A stretch of 64,000 nt of DNA from Bacteroides fragilis NCTC 9343 (GCF_000025985.1 NC_003228.3:1860001-1924000), one strand, 5' to 3'. Positions 17,945 to 31,137 are shown, numbered from the stretch's first letter. Notes: generated by a model from the sequence alone, not told the origin. Translations and numbers: made by a program.

Positions 17945-19300
17945 TTAGCCGTTGGGTTGTTGCGTCTGGGTTTCTTCTCCCCAATGCGTTTTCGCTTCCA
18001 GTTCTTCCCGGTCACGCACCTCTTTCGCCTTCTTTGCATAGACAATCATGCGCAGAGACTGGTCGTAAGTAAAGTAATTCCATACCCAGTTCAGTAGGAC
18101 GTTTGCTTTGTTGCGTACTCCCAGGATCGAACGTAAATGGACGACCAGCCACATCACCCAAGCCAGCCATCCGGCGGTTTTGAAACTACTGAACTCTGCC
18201 ACGGCGCGATTGCGCCCTACGGTTGCCATCGATCCCAGGTTCCGGTAATGGAACGGCTGCATCGGCTTGCCTTTCTGTAGTCTTTGCAGGTTCTTGGCAA
18301 GCAGTTCGCCTTGTTGGATGGCCACTTGTGCCAGTTGCGGGTGTCCGTTAGGATAGTTCTTGTCCGTAGTCTGAATACATTGGTCCCCGATGGCAAAAAT
18401 AGTGTCTGTTCCCTGTACACGGTTGAATTCGTCTACTTTGATTCTTCTTCCGCGTCCCAGTAATTCTCCGTCTATATTGCCGAAAGTGATGGCTGCCACG
18501 CCGCTCACCCAGATAAACGTACGTGTCGCTATCTCTGTACCGTCTTCCAACATCACTTTATGATCTTTGTAATCCGTCACCCGCTTGTTCAGCAGGATGT
18601 TGACTCCCATTTCACGCAGAAACTGTTCGGCATGGCGGGATGAATCTTCGGACATTCCCGCCAGGAGACGATCGCCCGCTTCAATCAGGTAGATGTGCAT
18701 CAGGCTGCTGGGCATATCCGGATAATCGTTGGGCAGTACGAACTTCTTCATTTCCGAAAGCACTCCGGCTATTTCCACTCCGGTGGCCCCTCCGCCTACA
18801 ACAACGACATTGAGCAACTCCTGCCGTTCACGTTCCGTACTGCAAGTGATCGACCGTTCAAAGTTTGCCAGTAGGGCATTTCTCAGTCCCATGGCTTCCG
18901 AAACGGTTTTCATAGGCATGGCCTCTTCTTCAATGTGCTCGTTGCCGAAGAAGTTGGAGGTGGTGCCGGCTGCCAGTACCAGGTAGTCGTATTCTGCTTT
19001 ACCGATGGAAGTCTGAATCATCTTTTTCTCGGGGAAGATGGCCCGTACTTCTGCCATACGGAAGTAAAAGTCCTTTCGTTTCTGAAAAATCTTCCGGAAC
19101 GGGAAAGAGATGGAACTGGGTTCAAGTCCGGCTGAAGCGACTTGATAAATAAGGGGAGGAAACTGGTGATAATTGTTCTTATCGACTAAAACAACCTGGA
19201 AACCAGACTTTTTTAGCTTGTTGGCCAATTTAAGACCGCCGAAGCCACCACCTACGATGATGACACGCTTCTTGTCGTTTTTTACAATGTTGAAACTCAT
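17945..19300 (-). CDS. NAD(P)/FAD oxidoreductase, type II NADH dehydrogenase-like
   Basis: 451 residues. VIIVGGGFGGLKLANKL at residues 14-30 is the FAD-binding dinucleotide fold; VVVVGGGATGVEIAGVL near residue 163 is the second (NADH) fold; TIFAIGDQC near residue 305 closes the FAD site. A hydrophobic C-terminal helix (LAWVMWLVVHLRSIL) is the membrane-attachment element of NDH-2 enzymes, which pass electrons from NADH to quinone without pumping protons. The gene is alone on its strand, with hairpin repeats at both sides. The family is firm; electron acceptor is inferred. Confidence 0.85.
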   Translation of the reverse strand: MSFNIVKNDKKRVIIVGGGFGGLKLANKLKKSGFQVVLVDKNNYHQFPPLIYQVASAGLEPSSISFPFRKIFQKRKDFYFRMAEVRAIFPEKKMIQTSIGKAEYDYLVLAAGTTSNFFGNEHIEEEAMPMKTVSEAMGLRNALLANFERSITCSTERERQELLNVVVVGGGATGVEIAGVLSEMKKFVLPNDYPDMPSSLMHIYLIEAGDRLLAGMSEDSSRHAEQFLREMGVNILLNKRVTDYKDHKVMLEDGTEIATRTFIWVSGVAAITFGNIDGELLGRGRRIKVDEFNRVQGTDTIFAIGDQCIQTTDKNYPNGHPQLAQVAIQQGELLAKNLQRLQKGKPMQPFHYRNLGSMATVGRNRAVAEFSSFKTAGWLAWVMWLVVHLRSILGVRNKANVLLNWVWNYFTYDQSLRMIVYAKKAKEVRDREELEAKTHWGEETQTQQPNG

Positions 19301-19420
19301 ACTGAAAACTTCTATTTAACCTGATGTGTCTAAAACCTAATGTCATGGTTATAAACGCTTGTCATAGGTAAAAAGTTCAGCTAAAAGAACGGTTTCAGAA
19401 GATGTTTCAAGAGGCTTTTT

Positions 19421-19686
19421 CACCATAGATTATACAGATTACCGCAGGTAGTTTGTGCTGACAATCGGTCGTTCACTCTTTTAGAGCCTGTTTTAATTTT
19501 GCTTGAGATTTGTTTTCAGGGATGTTTTCCGGTTTTTGCAAGGAGCATAGCGGGCTATGTGACGGGTAAAAACGGGGAAATAGACCGAGAAAAAACTCAA
19601 AACAGGTCAATAAAATTCCTGTAAATTTATTCAAGGAAAATTTAAACAGGGCACTTAATCTGCGCTAATCTGTATCATCTATAGTG
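19421..19686. repeat. Dispersed hairpin repeat, copy 2, with a large loop
   Basis: The left arm 19421-19447 begins CACCATAGATTATACAG and ends CCGCAG; the right arm 19660-19686 is its reverse complement with about three mismatches. The arms belong to the same family as copy 1, but the loop is about 210 bp because another element lies inside. Confidence 0.7.
19484..19655. repeat. Second palindromic element nested in copy 2
   Basis: An imperfect inverted repeat about 170 bp long, from GAGCCTGTTTTAATTTT to AAATTTAAACAGGGCAC. It folds around the core CATAGC-GG-GCTATG at 19546-19559, with flanking complementary CCGGTTTTT and AAAAACGG. It encodes nothing and looks like a small repetitive element inserted in the loop. 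Confidence 0.6.
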
Positions 19687-19711
19687 GTTTCTGATGTTCC
19701 CTGTAGACTTT

Positions 19712-20353
19712 TTATAATTCCGGTACCATGCAGAATTTAGTCTCCGGAAAATCTTTCTTCAGATACCGTTGGATGAAGAGTTGTGTATCCTCCTGTATCG
19801 TCCGGTCCTCTACCGTCGGGTAGAGGTTGTAGAGAACGGTATCCAGTTTGATCCCCCGGTTTTTAATGGCTTCCAGGCTGAGCAATGTGTGGTTGATACT
19901 GCCCAGTTTGCCGGAAGTGACAAACAACAGCGGGTATTCCTTCTGCGCAATATAGTCAATCGTGAGCAATTCGTCGGTAAGCGGCACCATCAGGCCTCCG
20001 GCTCCCTCGAGCAGGACAACGTCGTAACGGCGGCTCAACTCTTCTGTAGCACGTTCTATTTTGTCAAAGTCGATGGGACGTCCGTCTATGCGTGAAGCGA
20101 GGTGTGGAGAACAGGGGTAAGAGAAGATTTCGGGCATGGTCAGTCCTTCCCGGTCGTCATCAGTGGGGGCGATGCCCATGATGCGGCGGTGCAGGTCGAT
20201 GTCTTCCGAGTGGCCTGTATTGCCTGTCTGGATAAATTTCTGAGTAATGGTGCGTTGCCCTTTCCGGTTCAGTTCGCGTGCCAGGAATCCTGTGGCATAA
20301 CTCTTGCCTGCATCTGTATCGATGCCGCTGATAAAATACACATTCTTTTTCAT
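19712..20353 (-). CDS. bioD: Dethiobiotin synthetase
   Basis: 213 residues. FISGIDTDAGKSYATG near the N-terminus is the BioD P-loop (usual form G-T-D-T-x-x-G-K-T), VLLEGAGGLMVPL near residue 115 is the conserved substrate/ATP motif, and LFVTSGKLGSINHTLL follows as expected. The enzyme closes the ureido ring of 7,8-diaminopelargonate with CO2 and ATP. It is the last gene of the biotin operon, 34 bp after the BioG-BioC gene on the same strand. The length is normal for the family. Confidence 0.92.
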   Translation of the reverse strand: MKKNVYFISGIDTDAGKSYATGFLARELNRKGQRTITQKFIQTGNTGHSEDIDLHRRIMGIAPTDDDREGLTMPEIFSYPCSPHLASRIDGRPIDFDKIERATEELSRRYDVVLLEGAGGLMVPLTDELLTIDYIAQKEYPLLFVTSGKLGSINHTLLSLEAIKNRGIKLDTVLYNLYPTVEDRTIQEDTQLFIQRYLKKDFPETKFCMVPEL

Positions 20354-20387
20354 ACTTCTTTTGTTTGAGACCCGCAGGTCGTTTTTC

Positions 20388-21863
20388 TTATCTCTTTTTT
20401 GCTATTATATAGATGGGGTGGTAGGTCAGTGAAACAGAACCTTTGCCGGGACTGAACAGACGTTCGTATTCCTGACAGAAGAGGTTCAGTTTGCTCCGGG
20501 TCCAGCTTTGGTTACAAGTACCTGTTACTCCGGTCTGCTTCAGATGATAAAGCACCTCCATCGGATTGTTGAAATTCAGTGAGATGACTTCTTCCTCCGT
20601 GTGCACAATGTCGTATAGTGCCGAGAGCGAGGCAGTCAGCTCTTCTCTCGAACGGTAGGCGAGTCCCTGTCCGGTCAGTTGGCGAATCTCCTTCATGTTT
20701 TCTTTTCCGAAAGTACTGAAGGCAATGTATCCCTGCGCATTCAGGATGTTTTCACATTTCCGGAAAAAAGCATCGGGATGTTCGAACCATTGCAGGACGG
20801 AACAGGAAGTGATCAGTTCCGTTCCGTGCGGGAAGTCAAGTGCTTCGGCATCTCCGGGCAAGAAGGAGACCCGCTCGTTCAGGATATCTCTGCAGCTATG
20901 GCGCATCTCTTCGCAAAGGTCGTTCAGCAGCAAGTGTTCCGGGCGGAACGAACGGAGTAGCAGACGCGAATAAGTACCCGTCCCGCAGCCGAACTCTACA
21001 ACACGGCGGAGGGAGTGCGCAGGGAGGTGTTGCTGCAACAAACTGCACATTTTCCGGGCGATTTGTTGTTGTACCCGGGCTTCGTGCGGATAGGTGCCGA
21101 TTGCTTTCGTGAAGCGTTGGGCGATCAGTAGTTTGGAGGAAGCAGCAGCAGGAGCGAGATTTTCTTTCAATATCTTTTCGTCATAATGTGCTCCGTCATA
21201 TCGCTGAATTTCATTGCAATATTTTTGCCAGGCCTGTTCCTGGTTCTTCGGTGGGAAGATATGATCGGATTCTCCGATGATTGCCTTATTCCAGACAAAG
21301 GTGGATGGGGGCAGTTCGCTGTATTGTCTGCCGATGGCCACCAGTTCTTCTTTCAATTCTTCTACCGGTCGTTGGGGAGCTATTTCCAGGAAAGCCTGAA
21401 AGGCACTTCCCGATCCGCACATTCGCCGGCGGAACTTCTGTAGGGTCGCTTCATTGAGATTATTGAGTGTACCTTCAAATATGGCGGGAGGAATTCCCCG
21501 CATATCATCGATAGGGAAAGGTGTCCCGTTGATGGCAATGCTTTGCTTGAGGGGGAGGTTGCTGTCCGGTAACACTTGGGAAGCTGCCCATACCCCCATG
21601 GACCAGGCAACAACATAGATCCCGTCATACGTGGAGAGCAATGTGCTGTCAAAATCGAGAGAACGGTAATCATAGCAGATTATCAGATCTTTATTTGGGG
21701 GGAGATTGTGCATGAAGGGAGTTTCATCCATTCCCCATCCGGCAAAGAAGAGGAGAGCCTCTTTTCGGAGGGGAGGGCATCCGGCGACTTCACATCCGGT
21801 TCCTGTCTCAGAGTGAAGGGAGTTTACAGATTTTTGGGGTGGATATAGTCTTTTCAGTTTCAT
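20388..21863 (-). CDS. bioG-bioC: BioG-BioC fusion: pimeloyl-ACP esterase and malonyl-ACP methyltransferase
   Basis: 491 residues, two enzymes of pimelate synthesis in one chain. Residues about 34-225 are BioG-like (DUF452 esterase): [14 protein letters not shown] and the nucleophile elbow AWSMG with S88. Residues about 235-491 are BioC-like: [16 protein letters not shown] (SAM motif I), LLNDLCEEM and [17 protein letters not shown]. BioC caps malonyl-ACP as methyl ester and BioG removes the ester after elongation; a fusion would couple the first and last step. The first 33 residues before the esterase domain are unusual, see findings. The stop of bioF is 7 bp upstream. Confidence 0.88.
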   Translation of the reverse strand: MKLKRLYPPQKSVNSLHSETGTGCEVAGCPPLRKEALLFFAGWGMDETPFMHNLPPNKDLIICYDYRSLDFDSTLLSTYDGIYVVAWSMGVWAASQVLPDSNLPLKQSIAINGTPFPIDDMRGIPPAIFEGTLNNLNEATLQKFRRRMCGSGSAFQAFLEIAPQRPVEELKEELVAIGRQYSELPPSTFVWNKAIIGESDHIFPPKNQEQAWQKYCNEIQRYDGAHYDEKILKENLAPAAASSKLLIAQRFTKAIGTYPHEARVQQQIARKMCSLLQQHLPAHSLRRVVEFGCGTGTYSRLLLRSFRPEHLLLNDLCEEMRHSCRDILNERVSFLPGDAEALDFPHGTELITSCSVLQWFEHPDAFFRKCENILNAQGYIAFSTFGKENMKEIRQLTGQGLAYRSREELTASLSALYDIVHTEEEVISLNFNNPMEVLYHLKQTGVTGTCNQSWTRSKLNLFCQEYERLFSPGKGSVSLTYHPIYIIAKKR

Positions 21864-21870
21864 AAGTTTA

Positions 21871-23064
21871 TTACTTTGATGATACAGGCCGTATTGTTGC
21901 TATCACTCTTTTCACTTCTTCTTCCGTTACGTCTGCCGTTAATGAAAAACGGATACGGGAAGTTCCTTCCGGTACCGTAGGCGGACGGACAGGCAACGCA
22001 TAAAATCCTTTGCGTTGCAGCTCTTCTGCCATACGGACGGCGGAAGAACTTTCACCCGCGATCATGGGTACGATTTGGCTGGCCGAGGCAGAAAAGTATC
22101 CTTTCTCCTGGAGGCCGGTCCGCAAGTTGCTGCTGATGGCTGCCAGGTGTTCCCTCTTCTCCTGATATTCCGCCAGATGGCGCAGTACAAATGAGGTCCA
22201 TTGCAGGGTGACAGGCGGGAGTGCAGTGGTGAAGATAAAGGGACGCATTTTATTTATCAGATAGTCCCGTATCACCTGCCTGCACACGATATATGCCCCA
22301 GAGGAAGCCAGTGCCTTTCCGAAAGTGCCCACCAAAAAGTCGATATCCGATATGCATCCGTATGCTTCGGCACATCCCAGTCCGCCGGTTCCCCGGACAC
22401 CGACAGCATGGGCTTCGTCTAAGTAAAGCAATACGTTCGGATACTTGCGTTTCAGTTTGACCAACCGGGGTAAGTCTGCTTCGTCACCATCCATACTGAA
22501 AATACTTTCGGTAACGATAATAATCTGTTCATATTCTTTGTGGTAAGTCTCTACTAGTCTTTCCAACTGGCTGTATTCGTTGTGCCGGTAGCGGATACAT
22601 TTGGCATCTGATAGCCGAATGCCGTCTATTAGGCTGGCATGTATCAACTTGTCGGCCAGAATCAGTGTTTTTGTGTCGCATACGGCAGGTAGGATTCCGG
22701 TATTAGCATGATATCCGCAATTGAATACCAGTGCCGCTTCTGTTCCAAATAAGGAAGACAAGGTAGCTTCCAGTTCATCGTATGCGGCAAAATTGCCGGT
22801 AAGCAGGCGGGAAGAAGAGGAAGAGAACTTAATTTCTTCCGGCTTCACTGTCTGCCAGAAAGCTTTTAACAGTCCACTGTCGTTAGCCAACCCCAGATAA
22901 TCATTTGACGAAAGGTTTAGCATCCGTTCTCCCCCGATGATTACCTCTTTGCCCTGATGTACCAGGGTAGGAAGGGTGCGGAAGTTATCTTTCTTTTTAA
23001 GGAGTTGCAGCTCGTCAAGGAAACGGGTGAGTTCACCTCTTTCCGTTTCTTGGTTTTTATTCAT
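21871..23064 (-). CDS. bioF: 8-amino-7-oxononanoate synthase
   Basis: 397 residues, alpha-oxoamine synthase family. [14 protein letters not shown] near residue 50, [14 protein letters not shown] (cofactor stacking region), [17 protein letters not shown] with the PLP aspartate and histidine, and [14 protein letters not shown] with the Schiff-base lysine are all present. It condenses pimeloyl-ACP or -CoA with alanine. The gene lies 138 bp downstream of bioBA, the gap being filled by a hairpin repeat (copy 3). Confidence 0.92.
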   Translation of the reverse strand: MNKNQETERGELTRFLDELQLLKKKDNFRTLPTLVHQGKEVIIGGERMLNLSSNDYLGLANDSGLLKAFWQTVKPEEIKFSSSSSRLLTGNFAAYDELEATLSSLFGTEAALVFNCGYHANTGILPAVCDTKTLILADKLIHASLIDGIRLSDAKCIRYRHNEYSQLERLVETYHKEYEQIIIVTESIFSMDGDEADLPRLVKLKRKYPNVLLYLDEAHAVGVRGTGGLGCAEAYGCISDIDFLVGTFGKALASSGAYIVCRQVIRDYLINKMRPFIFTTALPPVTLQWTSFVLRHLAEYQEKREHLAAISSNLRTGLQEKGYFSASASQIVPMIAGESSSAVRMAEELQRKGFYALPVRPPTVPEGTSRIRFSLTADVTEEEVKRVIATIRPVSSK

Positions 23065-23087
23065 ATTTGTAATGTTTTTGAGTTTGA

Positions 23088-23189
23088 TTCACCACAGAGT
23101 AGCACAGAGTTTCACAGAGATTATTTTCTCTTAATATCTTATAAACAAGAGATTGAAACTCTGTGAGACTCTTGTTACTCTGTGGTGAA
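23088..23189. repeat. Dispersed hairpin repeat, copy 3, inside the biotin operon
   Basis: Arms 23088-23122 (begins TTCACCACAGAGTAGCACAG) and 23155-23189 (ends CTCTGTGGTGAA) are long inverted repeats. It sits between bioBA and bioF, so it may lower read-through or stabilise the upstream message end. Confidence 0.75.
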
Positions 23190-23202
23190 GTTTGATTCGC
23201 CT

Positions 23203-25847
<2,645 letters not shown>

Positions 25848-26173
25848 AAGCCGTATGGTGATATCGGGTCATCGGACGGCGGCAAAGCTACAAAGAATCT
25901 ACGGAATGACCAAGGGATAGCATCGGTTTGTAAGCAGGGCCCTCTCCTCTACCACAAAGACGGTATAAGAATCCCTTATAAAGGGGATTTCAAGAACAAT
26001 CCCCATACTCTACTTTTGCAGCAGGAAATGATCCGTGAAAATTAATTAAAAAATGTAGGTGGCTTTTGACACACCTTCAAGAATAAGATAACAATTTCAA
26101 GGCTTTTAACAACAATCTGCCGGATTGTGTGTTAAACAAAAGATTCTAATTTAAACATAACTAAACTTAAGGT
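25848..26173. other. Divergent control region between biotin and SusC operons
   Basis: 326 bp. Besides the biotin promoter it holds a hairpin at about 25970-25989 (AATCCC ... GGGGATT) and a plus-strand -7 match TACTTTTG at 26011-26018, which could start the SusC/SusD transcript with a leader of about 150 bases. No operator-like long palindrome for a biotin repressor was recognised. Confidence 0.45.
25883..25913 (-). promoter_or_regulatory. Promoter of the biotin operon
   Basis: The minus strand reads TTGG, 19 bp, then TAGCTTTG. The -7 part matches TAnnTTTG fully and the spacing fits the Bacteroides -33/-7 rule. The transcript would start near 25876 and give a leader of about 29 bases before the 133-residue protein. 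Confidence 0.55.
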
Positions 26174-29100
26174 ATGAAGACCAATTTACGTCTATTATTT
26201 ACGTTGCTCTTTGTCGTTTCGGTTGTTGCATTACGTGCCGGAACAATGAATGACATACGTGTTTCGGGCACTGTTGTGTCCGAAGGAGACCCGTTGCCCG
26301 GTGTGTCGGTATTAGTGAAAGGAACCGGCGTCGGTACTATTACCGGTATTGACGGCAAGTATTCCATCAATGTTCCGTCCGATGGTACGCTGGTATTCAG
26401 TTTTATCGGACTGAAATCTGTGGAACATAAAGTGGGAGGACGCTCAGTGATCAATGTCGAGCTGGTGCCCGACAGTAAGCAATTGGAAGAAGTAATGGTA
26501 GTAGCCTATGCCACTGCCAAGAAATATAGTTTCACCGGTGCCGCCTCTACCGTTAAAGGTGACGAGATAGCGAAGTTACAAACCTCGAGCGTATCACGTG
26601 CCCTTGAAGGAACCGTAGCCGGTCTGCAGGCAAGTGCCGCAAGCGGTCAGCCGGGTACCGATGCCACAATCCGTATTCGCGGTATCGGATCCATCAATGC
26701 ATCCAGTGCACCTCTCTATGTAGTGGACGGTGTGCCCTATGACGGTAGTGTGAACTCTATCAACCCCGAAGATATCGCATCGATGACCGTTCTGAAAGAT
26801 GCGGCCTCAGCTGCTTTGTACGGTTCGCGCGGAGCCAACGGTGTGATTATTATCACCACCAAGCAGGGACAAAGCGATTCGAAGACTACAGTGAACGTGA
26901 AAGCCAGCTTCGGTGGTTCCAATCGTGCGGTACGTGATTACGACCGGATCGGCACCGATCAGTATTTCGAACTTTATTGGGAGGCTTTGCGTAACCAATA
27001 TGCACTGGATACAAAGAATTATACTCCTCAGACAGCAGCTATCAAAGCTTCTAAAGACTTGGTAGGAAAACTGATGGGGGCCGGCCCCAATCCTTATGGC
27101 TCTAAATATCCTCAGCCGGTAGGTACGGATGGAAAATTGGCGGATGGGGCCGTTCCGCTCTGGAACTTCGACTGGCAGGATGCCATGGAGCAGCAGGCAC
27201 TTCGTACGGAACTGGGACTGAATGTTTCAGGAGGCGGCAAAACCAATCAATACTACTTCTCTGCCGGATACCTGAATGATAAAGGTATTGCGTTGGAGTC
27301 CGGTTATGAACGCTTTAATCTCCGTTCGAACGTGACAAGCCAGATGACCAAGTGGCTTCGGGGAGGAGTGAACATGAGTTTTGCCCACTCTTTGCAGAAT
27401 TATCCCGTATCATCGGATACGAAAACAAGTAATGTCATCAATGCCGGCCGTTTGATGAACGGATTCTATCCCATCTATCAGATGAACGAAGATGGAACCT
27501 ATAAACTGGATTCCGAAGGACAGCGGATGTATGATTTCGGTTCTTACCGTCCGTCCGGTTCGATGGCTAACTGGAACCTTCCGGCCACATTGCCCAATGA
27601 TAAGTCGGAACGTATGAAAGATGAATTTTCAGGACGTACTTTCCTTGAAGTTACCTTTATCGAAGGGCTGAAGTTTAAGACCAGTTTCAACTTTGACCTG
27701 ATCAACTATAATTCACTCGACTATACCAATCCTAAAATAGGGCCGGCTGTTAACACCGGAGGTTCATCGAGCCGTGAAAACGACCGTACTTTCTCGTGGA
27801 CCTGGAATAATATCCTGACTTATGACAAAACCCTCGGAGAGCATCATTTCAATCTGCTGGCCGGACAAGAAGCCTATTCCTACCGTTACGATGTGCTGCG
27901 AGCATCCCGTTCGAACATGGCATTGCCTGATTTTCCCGAACTGGCTGTCGGTTCGTTGGTAACCGGAGGGACAGGATACCGCGTAGATTACTCGTTGGTG
28001 GGATATTTCCTAAATGCCCAATATGACTATCAAAGCAAATATTTCTTCTCGGGTTCGTATCGGCGGGACGGGTCTTCCCGTTTTGCTCCCGAAACCCGTT
28101 GGGGTAATTTCTGGTCCGTCGGTGCTTCCTGGCGTATCGACCGTGAAGATTTCATGGTAGCTGCGAGCGACTGGCTTTCTGCCCTGACTTTGAAGGTCAG
28201 TTATGGTGCGCAGGGTAACGATAACCTGGGAACGTATTATGCCAGCAGCGGACTTTATTCGGTGGTGAGCAATAATGGAGAGAATGCGTTGGTATCCGAT
28301 CGTCTGGCTACACCAAAACTGAAATGGGAAACCAACCTGAACTTCAATGCCGGCATAGACTTCTCGTTGTTCAACAACCGATTCTCCGGTTCATTCGATT
28401 TCTTCCAGCGGCGTTCGAAAGATTTGCTCTATTCCCGTCCGCTGGCCCCCTCGCTCGGTTATAATTCAGTAGACGAGAATGTAGGCGAACTGAAGAATAC
28501 CGGTGTTGAAATCGATCTGAAAGGTACCTTAATCCATACCCGGGACTTTATGTGGCGATTGGGGCTTAACCTGACACATTATAAGAATGTCGTGACCGAC
28601 CTTCCATTGAAAGATATGCCTGTGAGCGGAGTTCATAAACTGGCTGTGGGACGTTCTGTTTATGATTTTTACATGAAGAAATGGGCGGGAGTTGATCCGG
28701 AAAACGGTGATCCGTTGTGGTACAAAAATGTGAAGGATGCCAATAACAAGATCACCGGGCGTACGACTACCAATGACTATGCCCAGGCGGATTATTACTA
28801 TACCGGCAAATCATCCTTACCCAAAGTGTACGGGGGATTTAATACCGCTTTCTCGTATAAGGGTTTTGAACTATCGACAATTTTTGCCTATAGTATCGGA
28901 AATTATATCGTGGACCGTGACGTAACTATGCTATGGCATAACGGAAGTTCTACCGGACGTGCCTGGTCGACAGAAATTCTGAACCGTTGGACACCGGAGA
29001 ATCGATATACTGATGTACCGGCACTGAAAACCGTATCGAACAGTTGGAATGCAAATTCGACGCGTAACCTGTTTAATAACTCGTTCCTGCGGATGAAGAA

Positions 29101-29302
29101 TATCACACTATCGTATAACTTCCCGCAACCGATGATAAAGAAGATCAGCCTGAACAGCCTGCAATTGTTTGTGCAGGCCGATAATCTGCTTACCGTTTCG
29201 AAGAATCAGGGACTCGACCCCGAACAGGATATCAGTGGACTGACGTATTACCGTTATCCGGCCATGCGTTCCATTTCCGGAGGAATCAATGTTTCGTTCT
29301 AA
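26174..29302 (+). CDS. SusC-like TonB-dependent outer membrane receptor
   Basis: 1042 residues. Signal peptide at 1-23 is followed by the CarboxypepD_reg-like domain (VSGTVVSEGDPLPGVSVLVKG...) at about 31-105, the plug domain (about 115-230, with PLYVVDGVPYDGSVNSINP and RGANGVIIITTKQG), then a 22-strand-type barrel ending in ISGGINVSF with the terminal aromatic residue. These are the hallmarks of SusC/RagA nutrient importers. No adjacent glycoside hydrolase or peptidase points to the ligand. It stands divergent from the biotin operon and 5' of a SusD partner. Confidence 0.92.
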   Translation: MKTNLRLLFTLLFVVSVVALRAGTMNDIRVSGTVVSEGDPLPGVSVLVKGTGVGTITGIDGKYSINVPSDGTLVFSFIGLKSVEHKVGGRSVINVELVPDSKQLEEVMVVAYATAKKYSFTGAASTVKGDEIAKLQTSSVSRALEGTVAGLQASAASGQPGTDATIRIRGIGSINASSAPLYVVDGVPYDGSVNSINPEDIASMTVLKDAASAALYGSRGANGVIIITTKQGQSDSKTTVNVKASFGGSNRAVRDYDRIGTDQYFELYWEALRNQYALDTKNYTPQTAAIKASKDLVGKLMGAGPNPYGSKYPQPVGTDGKLADGAVPLWNFDWQDAMEQQALRTELGLNVSGGGKTNQYYFSAGYLNDKGIALESGYERFNLRSNVTSQMTKWLRGGVNMSFAHSLQNYPVSSDTKTSNVINAGRLMNGFYPIYQMNEDGTYKLDSEGQRMYDFGSYRPSGSMANWNLPATLPNDKSERMKDEFSGRTFLEVTFIEGLKFKTSFNFDLINYNSLDYTNPKIGPAVNTGGSSSRENDRTFSWTWNNILTYDKTLGEHHFNLLAGQEAYSYRYDVLRASRSNMALPDFPELAVGSLVTGGTGYRVDYSLVGYFLNAQYDYQSKYFFSGSYRRDGSSRFAPETRWGNFWSVGASWRIDREDFMVAASDWLSALTLKVSYGAQGNDNLGTYYASSGLYSVVSNNGENALVSDRLATPKLKWETNLNFNAGIDFSLFNNRFSGSFDFFQRRSKDLLYSRPLAPSLGYNSVDENVGELKNTGVEIDLKGTLIHTRDFMWRLGLNLTHYKNVVTDLPLKDMPVSGVHKLAVGRSVYDFYMKKWAGVDPENGDPLWYKNVKDANNKITGRTTTNDYAQADYYYTGKSSLPKVYGGFNTAFSYKGFELSTIFAYSIGNYIVDRDVTMLWHNGSSTGRAWSTEILNRWTPENRYTDVPALKTVSNSWNANSTRNLFNNSFLRMKNITLSYNFPQPMIKKISLNSLQLFVQADNLLTVSKNQGLDPEQDISGLTYYRYPAMRSISGGINVSF

Positions 29303-29409
29303 GGCTTTAATCCCCGGAAAAGGGCTGTTGCAATCGTATGCTCCGCCCCGGTTTAATCATGCATAAATCACATATAACAGATATAGTAAAGTATAAAATA
29401 ACAGATGAT

Positions 29410-31002
29410 ATGAGAACAATACGATTTAACAATAACAGACATATCTCTTCTTCTCCTCTTCTTCGGACAGAGGGTGGGAGAGAGGCTTCCGTGAGTGATA
29501 CCTCCGGAGATAAGATCCCTAAAGGTAAGTTTTCCTTTCTCCTTCTCTTCTTCCTTTTGTTCCTGGGGAGTTGCAGCAGCGACTTCCTCGACAATAAGCC
29601 GACAGATGCCGTAGATTCCGGCCTCGTACCTGTACCTTCGAATGCCGAACGCATCTTTAACGGTGCGTGGTACAATCTATTCGAATATGGTACCACTTAT
29701 GCCAACATCGGCTATCGTGCTTTGATGTGCCTGGACGACATGATGGCCGACGACGTGGTTTCGCGCCCTATGTATGGGTTTAATTCTTCTTATCAGTTCA
29801 ATGACGTGGTGATGCCTTCCGACGGACGTACCACTTTCGCCTGGTATCTGATGTATAAGACCATTGACAACTGTAATACGGCCATTTCTATTCAAGCTAC
29901 CGGAGATGATGATACACTTGAGTTCCGGCATGCCCAGGGACAGGCACTTGCCGTACGTGCTTTCTGTTATCTTCATTTGGCACAGCATTATCAGTTCACC
30001 TATCTGAAAGATAAGAATGCTCTTTGTGTACCGTTGTATACCGAACCGACCAATCCGAATACCAAACCTAAAGGAAAGGCAACGCTCGAAGAGATCTATA
30101 CACAGATCATCAATGACCTCAACCGTGCCAAAGGACTTCTTGACGGTTATGTACGTCCGAATGACAAGTCGAAATACAAACCTAACACCGATGTGGTAAA
30201 CGGACTTCTGGCCCGTACTTATCTGCTTACCGGACAGTGGGACGAAGCCGCCAAAGCCGCATTGGAAGCTGCCAAAGGTTACACTCTGATGACGGATGCC
30301 AAAAACTATATGGGCTTCAACGATATATCGAATACCGAGTGGATCTGGGGACATCCGCAATCTGTCAGCCAGTCCGATGCCAGCTATAACTTCTATTATC
30401 TGGATGTGGTAGAACCCGATTCATACAATAGTTTTATGGCCGATCCGCATTTCAAGGACACCTTTACCGAAGGTGATATCCGTCTGGAATTGTTCCAGTG
30501 GATGCGTGAAGGTTATCTGGGATACCGCAAGTTCCGCATCCGTTCCGACCAGACGGGCGATATTGTCATCATGCGTTCTGCCGAAATGTATTTGATAGCT
30601 GCCGAAGCCTTGGCGCGTAAAGGTCAATTGGGCGAAGCCGTAAAACCGCTCAATACTTTGAGAAACGCCCGCGGACTGGCCGATTATGATCTTACCGGAA
30701 AAAAACAGGAGCAGGTGATTGATGAAATTCTGATGGAACGTCGCCGTGAACTTTGGGGTGAAGGATTTGGCATTACTGATGTTCTCCGTACACAACGTCC
30801 TGTGGTACGTGTCGCTTTGACCGAAGATGAAGCTGCCAAAGAATATGATTGCTGGCAACAGAACGGTACTTATAAAAAATATCATCCGGAAGGTCATTGG
30901 TTCACCAGCTTCCCCGATGGAACGAAGTTTGTGCCCAATAGTATATATTATTTGTATTCTATTCCTGAAAAAGAAACGAATGCAAATACGAATCTGAAAT
31001 AA
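29410..31002 (+). CDS. SusD-like outer membrane lipoprotein
   Basis: 530 residues from the ATG at 29410; an in-frame ATG at 29338 and a GTG at 29491 are alternatives. The lipoprotein signal FSFLLLFFLLFLGSC is well formed, but it begins some 40 residues after the 29410 start, an unusually long n-region rich in Ser, Arg and Glu. The mature protein has the RagB/SusD layout: TPR-like helices (NAERIFNGAWYNLFEYG, AVRAFCYLHLAQHYQFTY), PLYTEPT..., and the C-terminal SusD part RNARGLADYDLTG...EILMERRRELWGEG. It should form the lid on the SusC barrel. Confidence 0.85.
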   Translation: MRTIRFNNNRHISSSPLLRTEGGREASVSDTSGDKIPKGKFSFLLLFFLLFLGSCSSDFLDNKPTDAVDSGLVPVPSNAERIFNGAWYNLFEYGTTYANIGYRALMCLDDMMADDVVSRPMYGFNSSYQFNDVVMPSDGRTTFAWYLMYKTIDNCNTAISIQATGDDDTLEFRHAQGQALAVRAFCYLHLAQHYQFTYLKDKNALCVPLYTEPTNPNTKPKGKATLEEIYTQIINDLNRAKGLLDGYVRPNDKSKYKPNTDVVNGLLARTYLLTGQWDEAAKAALEAAKGYTLMTDAKNYMGFNDISNTEWIWGHPQSVSQSDASYNFYYLDVVEPDSYNSFMADPHFKDTFTEGDIRLELFQWMREGYLGYRKFRIRSDQTGDIVIMRSAEMYLIAAEALARKGQLGEAVKPLNTLRNARGLADYDLTGKKQEQVIDEILMERRRELWGEGFGITDVLRTQRPVVRVALTEDEAAKEYDCWQQNGTYKKYHPEGHWFTSFPDGTKFVPNSIYYLYSIPEKETNANTNLK

Positions 31003-31068
31003 GAAATCATAGTCAACTGATTTTATATGAACTGTTTCTGAAAAATCAGATAGATTAATATAATAGAC

Positions 31069-31120
31069 GAAAGGTGTGTCATAACTCTACGGTGAATAAG
31101 AGTTGCGACACACCTTTTTT
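31069..31120. terminator. Bidirectional terminator between susD-like and lactate permease genes
   Basis: AAGGTGTGTC (31071-31080) pairs with GACACACCTT, and inner AACTCT with AGAGTT; the stem is followed by TTTTTT on the plus strand and an A-rich tract on the other side. Confidence 0.85.
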
Positions 31121-31137
31121 ATCAATATCGTTAATGG

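Larger units (their letters stand above)
19301..19711. other. Intergenic region holding two nested palindromic elements
   Basis: 411 bp without a gene. It contains hairpin repeat copy 2 (arms 19421-19447 and 19660-19686) and, in its loop, a second unrelated palindromic element. No promoter core matching TAnnTTTG was found for the flanking genes. Confidence 0.7.
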
